A stretch of 64,000 nt of DNA from Alphaproteobacteria bacterium (GTDB lineage: Bacteria; Myxococcota_A; UBA796; GCA-2862545): assembly GCA_020632915.1 (NCBI GenBank), contig JACKEP010000014.1:104609-168608 (forward strand), given 5' to 3'. This document shows, in pieces, positions 18,062 through 25,549 of this stretch. How positions within the stretch are numbered: the stretch's first letter is position 1; each line of letters begins with the position of its first letter. The notes under the pieces are model-generated. The model saw only the letters and a list, made by a program, of their open reading frames with translations, did not search any database and was not told where the DNA came from. Both the position numbers and the translations under genes were made by a program.

Positions 18062-19489
18062 TCACCCGGGCCCCAGCGCGACGGCGCGGCGACGCCAGAG
18101 CCACTCGAAGAGGTTGCCTTCGTGGGGCTGGTCCCACCGGATGGACGAGGTGGCGACGGCACCGAGGTGCAGCCGATCGATGTGACCGGCGTCCACGAGG
18201 CGGCGCGCGAGGTCGCGGTCGTCGGTAAGTGCGGCGCACACCAGCGTGGGCCCGAGCCAGTCGACGGCGTCCGCCTCGGGCACCTCCACCACGGCCACGA
18301 ACGGGAAGCCGAACTCGGTGCGGGCGAGCGGGTGGTCGGGCGGGCAGCGCACCACGGTGGGGCGCAGCCAGGTGAGCCCGTCGCGGGTGACCACGCGCGT
18401 GGCACGCTCGGGGGGGCGCACGGCGGCGCTCACGTCGACGGCGTCGTCGCCGAGGCGGTCGTCGATCGACGCCGAGATCGCCCGCGCGACCCCGGCGTCG
18501 GCGAACGCCGCGAGGCCGGCCTCGGGGTCGTCGAGCGGACGCGGCTCCAGGGCGGCGAGGCGGGTGGCGAGCGCGTGCGCCAGCGCGTCGGCGTGGCGGG
18601 GCACGACGATCGTGCTGGCGTTGATGCAGCTGCGGCCGCCGTTGCTCGCCACGGACGCCACGAGCAGGTCGAGGTCGTCGGCCCAGGCGTCCACGTGGTC
18701 GTCGCCCACCAGCACCTTGGCGAAGCCGGGCCCGTGCACCGACACGCCCGGGCGGCCGGCGTAGCGGCGCGCCACGTCGGGCCCGCCGAACACGAGCACG
18801 CGGTCGTGGAGCTCGACGAGCTCGTTCCCGACGGCGCGATCGGCCGGGTAGAAGCCGAACGCCTCGGCGGGGAGCCCCGCCGCGATCAGCGCCTGGACCA
18901 CGCGCAGCGGCGTGAACGGGTCGCCGCTGCCCGGCTTGAGCACCACCGGCGTGCCCAGCGCCAGCGCGGGGATCCAGAGGCTGTGGACCCCCGGCGAGTT
19001 GCTCGGCAGCACCGCCGCGAGCGCCCGTGTGGTGGGCACGAGGCCCACCAGCACGCCGTCCTGCTCGCCGAGGCCGGTGTCGAGCACGTCGACGTCGAGC
19101 CCGCGCATCAGGCCGCGCAGGATCGTGGGCAGCTCGCGGCACACGTAGGCGACCTTGGCCATGTTCGCGCGCACGAGCGCCTCGGGCAGACCGGTGGACG
19201 CCGCGCAGTCGCGCACGTAGGCGTCCGGGCCGCACAGGTCGTCTCCGACGGGCAGCGCGGCGTGCAGGAACAGGTCGGCGGCGCGCACCGTGGCGTCGAT
19301 GCGGGCGCGGGCCCCCATCGCCCGCAGCGCGGCGCGGGCGGCGTCGAGCCGGCGCAGGTCGCGCCGGACCATCGCGGCGTTGGCCAGGCTCACCGTGGCC
19401 GCCTCGCGGCCCGGGAACACCTGCGGGACCGGGGCGGTGTCGAGGCTCGTGTACACCGTGCCGTGGCGCAGGATCGGCACGTGCACCAT
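18062..19489 (-). CDS. LuxC/ALDH-superfamily acyl or aryl reductase (GriC-like)
   Basis: A 475-residue member of the aldehyde dehydrogenase superfamily. It shows the nucleotide-binding segment LPSNSPGVHS...VVLKPGSGDPFTP (about 160-195) and the catalytic Cys288 in NGGRSCINAS. The Glu of the usual ELGG motif is not evident (GPGFAKVL instead), which fits reductases that turn activated acids into aldehydes (LuxC, GriC) better than oxidising dehydrogenases. The partner gene just upstream is an AMP-binding ligase, as in the GriC/GriD carboxylic acid reductase of grixazone synthesis. The ATG shares one base with the ligase stop (TGATG). The substrate is unknown; an aromatic or fatty acid is inference. 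Confidence 0.75.
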   Translation of the reverse strand: MVHVPILRHGTVYTSLDTAPVPQVFPGREAATVSLANAAMVRRDLRRLDAARAALRAMGARARIDATVRAADLFLHAALPVGDDLCGPDAYVRDCAASTGLPEALVRANMAKVAYVCRELPTILRGLMRGLDVDVLDTGLGEQDGVLVGLVPTTRALAAVLPSNSPGVHSLWIPALALGTPVVLKPGSGDPFTPLRVVQALIAAGLPAEAFGFYPADRAVGNELVELHDRVLVFGGPDVARRYAGRPGVSVHGPGFAKVLVGDDHVDAWADDLDLLVASVASNGGRSCINASTIVVPRHADALAHALATRLAALEPRPLDDPEAGLAAFADAGVARAISASIDDRLGDDAVDVSAAVRPPERATRVVTRDGLTWLRPTVVRCPPDHPLARTEFGFPFVAVVEVPEADAVDWLGPTLVCAALTDDRDLARRLVDAGHIDRLHLGAVATSSIRWDQPHEGNLFEWLWRRRAVALGPG

Positions 19490-20562
19490 CAGTACACGCC
19501 CTCGATCGTGGTGCGGCCCGCGCCCGTGCCGAACGGGCGCACGTCGCCCACCCCGTCCCACGGCTGTTCGGCCGTGGGCGGCCGCCGGATCGCCTCGTCG
19601 CGCTCGAGCAGGCGCGGCATGAAGAACTCCTCCGTGAGCGTGGACAGCTCGACCTGGCCGCGCTCGCCGTAGGGCACGGGCTGGCCCAGCCCGTCGACGA
19701 CGCGCAACACCGCCCGGGGCTGGGGGGCGTGGTAGACGACCTCGTAGCCGGTGGACACGACCGGCTCGGCGGTGGCGAGGCCCATCAGCGTGTTGCCGTA
19801 GACCGGCTCGAACCACACGCGATCGTCGAGCACCTCCTCCACCAGGAAGCGCACCGTCTGCGGCGACATCGACGTCCCCCCGCAGAGCACGCCCGTCACG
19901 CCCAGGTCGGCCAGGTCCACCCGCTCGGCGATCGCCTCGAGCAGCCGCGGCGTGGTGAACACGCACCGGATCGGCCGGTGACGGAGCAGGGTGACGGCCT
20001 GCTCGACCACGTGGTCCTGGTAGCGGCGCGCGCCGGCGGCGTCGCCTTCGGCCAGCAGGCGCCGCACCCAGCGCGGGTCGAGGTCGATGTGGTAGGCCAC
20101 GCCGCCGCGCGCGTTCGCCAGGTGCTCCATGGTGAGCCTGAGGCGTCGGGGACCGGTGGGGCCGGCGATGAGCCACGACGCGCCGCGCGGGAAGGCGACG
20201 TCGGACAGGTGGTCGGCGTAGGCGGTGTAGTCGAGGAGGTGGTCGTCCCACGACAGGCGCTGCGTGGGCATGCCGGTGGTGCCGCCGGTCTCGAAGATGC
20301 GGAACGGCCGGCCCGCCAGGCCCTTCGGCGTCCAGTCAGCGTGGGCCGCGCCGCGCAGCCACGCCTTGTCGAACGGCGGGAAGCGCAGCAGGTCCTCGGC
20401 GCCGTGGACGTCGGTGAGCGGGTCGAAGTCCAGGCGCTCGGCGAACGCGAGCCAGAACGGCGTGCCGGTGTCGGGGGAGAAGTGGTGACGGACCACGTCG
20501 CGGACGTGGGCGTCCAGCGTGCGCCGCGCCTCGCGGACCCGGCGTTCGTCGGCCTCCTGCAC
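19489..20562 (-). CDS. AMP-binding acyl/aryl-activating enzyme (GriD/LuxE/PaaK-like)
   Basis: About 357 residues, related to the phenylacetate-CoA ligase and LuxE acyl-protein synthetase group. The adenylate-forming P-loop reads ETGGTTGMP (about residues 91-99), followed by a central Rossmann part with VLCGGTSMSP and VYGNTLMG. The protein is shorter than a full PaaK. It would activate a carboxylic acid and pass it to the reductase encoded next. The frame is open to a GTG at 20568, but GTG at 20562 is preferred because AGGAGG then sits five bases upstream. This is the first gene of the six-gene run. Confidence 0.75.
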   Translation of the reverse strand: MQEADERRVREARRTLDAHVRDVVRHHFSPDTGTPFWLAFAERLDFDPLTDVHGAEDLLRFPPFDKAWLRGAAHADWTPKGLAGRPFRIFETGGTTGMPTQRLSWDDHLLDYTAYADHLSDVAFPRGASWLIAGPTGPRRLRLTMEHLANARGGVAYHIDLDPRWVRRLLAEGDAAGARRYQDHVVEQAVTLLRHRPIRCVFTTPRLLEAIAERVDLADLGVTGVLCGGTSMSPQTVRFLVEEVLDDRVWFEPVYGNTLMGLATAEPVVSTGYEVVYHAPQPRAVLRVVDGLGQPVPYGERGQVELSTLTEEFFMPRLLERDEAIRRPPTAEQPWDGVGDVRPFGTGAGRTTIEGVY

Positions 20563-20583
20563 CGCCACCTCCTCGGCCGCCGC

Positions 20584-20589
20584 CTAACC
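20584..20589 (-). promoter_or_regulatory. GGTTAG element upstream of the six-gene run
   Basis: On the minus strand GGTTAG lies about 22 bp before the ligase start. The same or nearly the same hexamer sits upstream of several other genes here (33303, 33984, 39523, 43151), so it may be a core promoter element. Confidence 0.3.
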
Positions 20590-20668
20590 GGGGCGACGCG
20601 GGCCCGACGCCACGTCCGGTCACGGCCGCGGCGCGAAGCTGCGTTCGCACCTGAGGGGTTCGCCGGGG

Positions 20669-20674
20669 TATACT
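20669..20674 (+). promoter_or_regulatory. Probable -10 TATACT
   Basis: TATACT lies 41 bp upstream of the lectin lipoprotein ATG, in an otherwise GC-rich 150-bp divergent region. TTCGCA at 20644-20649 is a weak -35 candidate at 19 bp. Confidence 0.4.
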
Positions 20675-20715
20675 CGCCCGTCGCCCCCTCCACAGGCACA
20701 CACGCGGAGTTCGTC

Positions 20716-21855
20716 ATGGGTTGGTCGCGCGCCGGCTTGCTGGCCCTCGTGGTCGCGTGTTCGTCGAGCGGCAAGACCGTCAAGGTCGGCGACGACGTCG
20801 GCGCCGACACCCTCGTCGGCAACGACGACTCCGACGGCGGCAACGGCGGCCCGGTCGTGCTCGACACGAGCCGCCCCGAGACGTCCGACGTCCTGTCGAT
20901 GCAGGTGGCCGATCAGCCCTTCCTGCTGCCCGTCGGCGACTCCCCGTCCGACATCACCATCCGGGTGTTCTCGGAGGACTTCGCCGTCAGCGACGTGCAC
21001 GTCACCGTGTCGTCCAGCCGCGACGGCTCCCTGCCCGACGCCGTCTACGCCGCCGACGACCAGCTGTTCCACTTCGACGCGGCCGCGCTCACCACGGGCC
21101 ACCACACGCTCACGTTCCACGCCCGCGACCCCGACCGCAACACCGCCGAGCTGCTCGTCGAGATCGACATCTGCGAGTGGCCGCCGCTGCAGGACTTCAA
21201 CAGCAACCCGATCGGCAACGGGTGGCAGTCGTTCGGTGACGCCTACTGGGACAGCCACGGCTGGCTCGAGATCACCGGCAACGCCCAGTCGCGCGCCGGG
21301 TCGATCTACAAGGTCGACGACGAGGTCGACCCCGGCGACTTCCGGCTCGAGTTCAGCATCGCCACCGGCGGCGGCATCAACTCCGGCGCCGACGGCTACT
21401 CGGTCAACATCGTCAACGTCGCCACCGTCGAAGAGCTCGAGGCCTACATCGACCAGGCCGCCAACGGCGGCTGCCTCGGCTACGGCATCGGCGGTCCCGC
21501 CGAGTGCGGCCACGACACGATCGACGCCTTCCACATCGAGTTCGACACCTGGGAGAACGGCTGGGACCCCACGCCGCTCGACCACATCGCCATCACGATG
21601 GACGGCGACCCCGGCACCCACGTGCTGTGGACGCCCTACGAGCTCGAAGACCTCCAGTGGCGCGACGTCGTGGTCGAGGCCTCGGGCACGATCATCCGCG
21701 TCGAGGTCGACGGCACCGAGGTGATCAACCGCAACGTGCCGGGCTTCCGGTTCGACGGCGGCTACATCGGGCTGTCCGGCTCCACCGGCTGGGCCACCAA
21801 CTTCCACCGCTTCGACAACCTGCGGATCTTCGACACCTGCGTCGTGCCTCCGTGA
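20716..21855 (+). CDS. Lipoprotein with L-type lectin (concanavalin-like) domain
   Basis: A 379-residue predicted lipoprotein. The lipobox VVAC lies near residue 15, followed by a Gly/Asp linker and an Ig-like segment. A C-terminal jelly-roll resembles legume-type lectins: FHIEFDTWENGWD, then DHIAITMDGD, the metal and sugar-binding strand pattern of that family, and a final GFRFDGGYIGLSGSTG strand. It would sit on the cell surface or in the periplasm and bind carbohydrate. ATG with GGAG six bases upstream. Its stop overlaps the GTG of the next lipoprotein gene (GTGA), so the two are translated together. Confidence 0.82.
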   Translation: MGWSRAGLLALVVACSSSGKTVKVGDDVGADTLVGNDDSDGGNGGPVVLDTSRPETSDVLSMQVADQPFLLPVGDSPSDITIRVFSEDFAVSDVHVTVSSSRDGSLPDAVYAADDQLFHFDAAALTTGHHTLTFHARDPDRNTAELLVEIDICEWPPLQDFNSNPIGNGWQSFGDAYWDSHGWLEITGNAQSRAGSIYKVDDEVDPGDFRLEFSIATGGGINSGADGYSVNIVNVATVEELEAYIDQAANGGCLGYGIGGPAECGHDTIDAFHIEFDTWENGWDPTPLDHIAITMDGDPGTHVLWTPYELEDLQWRDVVVEASGTIIRVEVDGTEVINRNVPGFRFDGGYIGLSGSTGWATNFHRFDNLRIFDTCVVPP

Positions 21856-22772
21856 GGGTTGCGCTCGCGCTGGTCACCCTGGGCGTGGTGGGATGCGGCG
21901 CGCACAAGCCGCCGAAGGCTGCGGGCGAGGTCGTGCTGTCCCCGGCGTGCGTGGCCCTGGCGTCCGCACCGCCCCCCACCTGCACCCCCGATCCGGGCGC
22001 CGGCACCGACCCCCGGCACGCGCTGGCCTGGGCCGAACAGGCCACGGGCTCGCTGTGGTCGGGGCGGCTGCTCTGCCCGTCCGGCGCGTTGGCGAACGCC
22101 ACGCGGGTGCAGTGGCGCGCCCAGGCCCACCAGGAGAGCCTGCCGGAGAGCCAGGCGAGGATCGACGCGGGGGACCTGATCGACGTCGACATCGTCGACC
22201 GCTGGACCGTGTCGTGCCCCGGTGAGGACGACCACGTCTGGTTCGCCAACATCTACCGCTGCGGCAACCCGTGCCCGCCCGACGGGTTCACGGTCTTCCC
22301 CGACGAGGCCGCGGCCGCCGTGCGCACCGGCTACGCCCAGCTCGAGCTCGGCGACACGCTGAACGCCTCGCTGCTCGCCGCCCGCGCGCTCTCCGCAGCG
22401 CCCGACACCGAGCCGCCCTACCGCCTGCTCTACCAGATCGCGCTGAAGTCCCAGAAGGTCGACACCGCCTTGAAGGCGCTCGACGCGCTGGAGGAGCTCC
22501 GCCCCGGTGATGCCGATCTGCTCGTCCGCCACGCGCTGGTCGCCGGCGGCGCGGGGCGCCGGGCCGAGCTCGACGAGGTGCTGCTGGCGCTGCGCCTGGT
22601 GGCCAAGGAGGGCCACCCGCTCGCACCCGAGGTGGCCTGCCTGGAGACGCTGCGCGCCCGGATGGACGGCGCGCCGGCCGAGGTCGTCGACGCAGGCGTG
22701 CGCGCGGCCTGCGACGGCGGGTCGTCGATCTGCTGCCAGGCCCTCGAGACCGCGACCCCGGCCGAGCCCTGA
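21852..22772 (+). CDS. TPR-like lipoprotein
   Basis: A 306-residue predicted lipoprotein with lipobox VVGC. The N-terminal half holds several Cys (for example CPGEDD and YRCGNPCPPDG). The C-terminal half has helical TPR-like repeats (AYAQLELGDTLNASLLAARAL, LYQIALKSQKVDTALKALDAL). The GTG start overlaps the lectin gene stop by four bases. TPR regions usually mediate protein contacts, so a complex with the lectin lipoprotein is a reasonable inference. No enzymatic motif is seen. Confidence 0.75.
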   Translation: MRVALALVTLGVVGCGAHKPPKAAGEVVLSPACVALASAPPPTCTPDPGAGTDPRHALAWAEQATGSLWSGRLLCPSGALANATRVQWRAQAHQESLPESQARIDAGDLIDVDIVDRWTVSCPGEDDHVWFANIYRCGNPCPPDGFTVFPDEAAAAVRTGYAQLELGDTLNASLLAARALSAAPDTEPPYRLLYQIALKSQKVDTALKALDALEELRPGDADLLVRHALVAGGAGRRAELDEVLLALRLVAKEGHPLAPEVACLETLRARMDGAPAEVVDAGVRAACDGGSSICCQALETATPAEP

Positions 22773-22788
22773 GCCCCGCGTCCGTTCG

Positions 22789-24276
22789 CTAGCCGCGGAA
22801 GAACCGCGCCAGCACCGCCTGCTCGGGCGGGCGCGTCACCAGGCTGACGCCCACCATCGCCACGGCTGAGGCGAGCACGATCCACGTCACCGGCATCACG
22901 CCGGCGACGAGGAAGTCCTCGCCGACCGGGTGGTCGAGGTACTGCACGAACAGCACCACCCACGTCACGATCGTGGCGAGCACCGAGGCGATGGCGCCCG
23001 CGGCCGTGGCGCGCCGCCAGTACAGCGTGGCGAGCATCAGCGGCACGAGGCCCGTGAAGCCCGAGAAGCACCACACACCGAGGTCGAACACGCTGCGCGA
23101 CTCGAAGAGCGACAGCCCGTAGGTGACCGCCACCACGCCCACCGTGAACGCACGCCCGAGCCACACCTTGGCCCGCTCGTCGGTCTGCGGGCGGGCGTGG
23201 AGCACGACGTCGTGGGTGAAGATGGAGCCGAGCGCGAGGAACTGGCTGTCGAGGGACGACATGATCGCCGCGAGCACGCCGGCCGTCAGCACCCCCGACA
23301 TGATCGGGGACGTGAACTTCGCCACCATGATGCCCAGCACCTTGTTGGCCTGATCGAGCGGCAGCGTGAGCTGGCCGGCCGCCCACACGCCGATGAGCAC
23401 GCACGGCAGCCACACGAGCATCACCAGCACCGGGTGGGCCACCACCGACAGCTTGAGCGTGTTCGACGACCGCGCCGTCAGCCAGTGCTGGAAGATGTGG
23501 GGGAACGTGCCCACCGACAGCCCCACGAGCCCGTAGGACAGGAAGTGGGCCTGGGTCATCGTGCCCTCGCGCACCAGCAGCTCCGGACGCGCCGCAGCCG
23601 CCTTGTCGATCGCGGCCGCCGGGCCGCCGAGGGCCGACGCGATCGTCACGAAGGTGAGCACGGCCACCACGAGGAACACGCTGGTCTGGAAGGTGTTGGC
23701 CCACGCCGCCGCGCGGATGCCGCCGAAGAACACGTAGGTGAGCACCACCGCGCAGATCACGAGCCCCGTGAGCCACGCCGGCACGCCCGCCGGATCGCCC
23801 GCCGCCGTCGTGGTCACGCCCTTGGTGACCGCCGCGACGGTGATCCCCGCGCCCTGGATGCCGACCAGCAGGTAGGGCATGACGAGCACGACGAGGATGG
23901 GCACCAGCAGCCAGCCGAGCAGGTCGCTGCGGAACCGGTCGCGCAGCAGCTGCACCTGGGTGGCGTAGCCGTGGCGCTTGCCGAGGTGCCAGACCGGCAC
24001 GCCGATGAACGCGAACATCAGCGGATGGACCACCGCCGCCCAGCTCGCCATCAGCCCGTAGGTGCCGATGCCCACCTGGTAGGCCTTGGCGGTGCTGCCC
24101 ACGAGCGCGAACGCCGTCATCGTGGTGCCGAACAGGCTCATCAGCAACAGCACGGGCCCGATCGAGTGGCTGGCGAGGAAGTAGTCGTCGCCCGTGCCGC
24201 GGAACAGGCGGTTGGCCACGAGCCCGATGCCGAGCAGCACCACGAGGTAGGCGCAGATCACGACGAGCGCGGTCAT
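22789..24276 (-). CDS. Sodium:solute symporter (SSS family)
   Basis: A 495-residue permease with about thirteen helices and the LeuT-type fold of the SSS family. Typical are FLASHSIGPVLLLMSLFGTTMTAF near the start and the FFGGIRAAAWANTFQ and SSLDSQFLALGSIFTHD segments. It would import an organic solute such as a carboxylate, amino acid or sugar with sodium; the solute is not predictable. ATG start overlaps the stop of the DUF3311 gene by four bases (ATGA), a pairing seen with many SSS permeases. Confidence 0.92.
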   Translation of the reverse strand: MTALVVICAYLVVLLGIGLVANRLFRGTGDDYFLASHSIGPVLLLMSLFGTTMTAFALVGSTAKAYQVGIGTYGLMASWAAVVHPLMFAFIGVPVWHLGKRHGYATQVQLLRDRFRSDLLGWLLVPILVVLVMPYLLVGIQGAGITVAAVTKGVTTTAAGDPAGVPAWLTGLVICAVVLTYVFFGGIRAAAWANTFQTSVFLVVAVLTFVTIASALGGPAAAIDKAAAARPELLVREGTMTQAHFLSYGLVGLSVGTFPHIFQHWLTARSSNTLKLSVVAHPVLVMLVWLPCVLIGVWAAGQLTLPLDQANKVLGIMVAKFTSPIMSGVLTAGVLAAIMSSLDSQFLALGSIFTHDVVLHARPQTDERAKVWLGRAFTVGVVAVTYGLSLFESRSVFDLGVWCFSGFTGLVPLMLATLYWRRATAAGAIASVLATIVTWVVLFVQYLDHPVGEDFLVAGVMPVTWIVLASAVAMVGVSLVTRPPEQAVLARFFRG

Positions 24277-24503
24277 CGGCCCACCTCCGCGCCCGAGGCG
24301 TCCGCCCCCAGCGGATCCTCGGGCCACGCGAAGCGGGTGACCGCCCACCACACGCCGGCCGCCACCAGCGACAAGCCGACGTGCCACGCCAGCCCCGCCG
24401 GCAGGAAGCCGAGCACCAGCGTGGGGTCGTCCCACAGCCAGGTGTCCTGGTGCAGCAGCGCCAGCAGCACCACCACCGCGAGCACGATCCGACGAGCCGT
24501 CAC
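24273..24503 (-). CDS. DUF3311-like small membrane partner of the SSS symporter
   Basis: A 76-residue protein with two membrane helices separated by a short loop (HQDTWLWDDPTLVLGFLPAG), matching the size and character of DUF3311 proteins encoded next to SSS permeases. The GTG start at 24503 is preferred over ATG at 24530 because GGGAGG precedes it and the first helix then begins near the N terminus. It is probably a subunit or stabiliser of the permease. Confidence 0.8.
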   Translation of the reverse strand: MTARRIVLAVVVLLALLHQDTWLWDDPTLVLGFLPAGLAWHVGLSLVAAGVWWAVTRFAWPEDPLGADASGAEVGR

Positions 24504-24607
24504 CGGTGCCTCCCAGCCGCGAGGGCGCATCGTATGCGACGCGGCAGGTCCGCGCAGGTCGGCGAGTGTCTGGCGGTGCCGCGGGGCCGGGCGCGGAGGG
24601 CCCGGTT

Positions 24608-25549
24608 ATGCACCGGCCGATGTCGACCCCCACCCGATCCCGCTTTCGCGTCGGTCTCCCCGAGCTGATCAGCGTGCTCGCGCTGGTGGGCATCGCGTGG
24701 TGGCTCTGGCCGAGCATCGAGCCCGAGCCCACGCCCGACCGCCAGTGCGCCACGCCCAACGCCGAGTTCGACTGCTTCCTGCAGGTGCCCGGCGGCACGT
24801 TCTGGATGGGCGCCCAGAGCACCGACCGGTCCGCGCCCGGCTTCGACCCGGACGCCGAGGCCAACGAGGGCCCCGTCCACCAGGTCACCGTCAGCCCGTT
24901 CTGGATGCTGCGCTTCGAGACCTCGGTGGGGCTCTACCGACGCTGCGTCGCGGCCGGCAAGTGCACGCTCGACGACCTCGAGACGGGCGGCGGCTTCTCC
25001 ACCTACACCGAGGCCCAGGCCGAGGGCACCGACGCCCACAGCGACCGGCTGCCGATCAACAGCGTGTCGTGGCAGGGCGCCCAGCGCGCCTGCGCCTTCC
25101 TCGGGGGTCACCTCCCCACCGAGGCGCAGTGGGAGTGGGCGGCCCGCGGACCGAAGGCGTGGCGGTGGGCCTGGGGCGACCAGAAGGCCTGCGCGATCCC
25201 GCCGGCCGACCTCGGGTTCGCGCGCCTCGACATGGCGTCGATCACCGAATGCACCCAGGACGGCCCGGTCTACGGCGACGCGCTGCCCGAGCGCGGCGTG
25301 TTCGGCACCACGGGCATGAGCGGCAACCTGTGGGAGTGGACGTCCGACTGGTACGCGGCCGACGCGTACGGCGGCCACGCCGCGGTCGACCCGCTGGGCC
25401 CCACCGACGGCACCACGCGCGCGCAACGCGGCGGGTCGTGGATGGCCACCACCCCGCAGGAGCTGCGCGCCGCCGTCCGCGGTGGCCTCGATCCGGAAGC
25501 GAAGCTCAACGACGTGGGTTTCCGCTGCGTGTTCGGAGACCCGCCATGA
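24608..25549 (+). CDS. Membrane-anchored FGE-sulfatase fold (SUMF1-like) protein
   Basis: A 313-residue protein with one N-terminal membrane helix (about residues 20-38) and an extracytoplasmic FGE-type domain. Family motifs are PGGTFWMGA, LPTEAQWEWAARG, GNLWEWTSDWY and QRGGSWMAT. The Cys pair that binds copper in genuine formylglycine-generating enzymes, expected just after RGGSW, is absent (MATTPQELRAAVRGG). Sulfatase activation is therefore unlikely, and a binding or other catalytic role of this versatile fold is more likely. ATG at 24608 has GGAGGG upstream. It overlaps the PQQ propeller gene (ATGA), suggesting joint action in the periplasm. Confidence 0.85.
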   Translation: MHRPMSTPTRSRFRVGLPELISVLALVGIAWWLWPSIEPEPTPDRQCATPNAEFDCFLQVPGGTFWMGAQSTDRSAPGFDPDAEANEGPVHQVTVSPFWMLRFETSVGLYRRCVAAGKCTLDDLETGGGFSTYTEAQAEGTDAHSDRLPINSVSWQGAQRACAFLGGHLPTEAQWEWAARGPKAWRWAWGDQKACAIPPADLGFARLDMASITECTQDGPVYGDALPERGVFGTTGMSGNLWEWTSDWYAADAYGGHAAVDPLGPTDGTTRAQRGGSWMATTPQELRAAVRGGLDPEAKLNDVGFRCVFGDPP

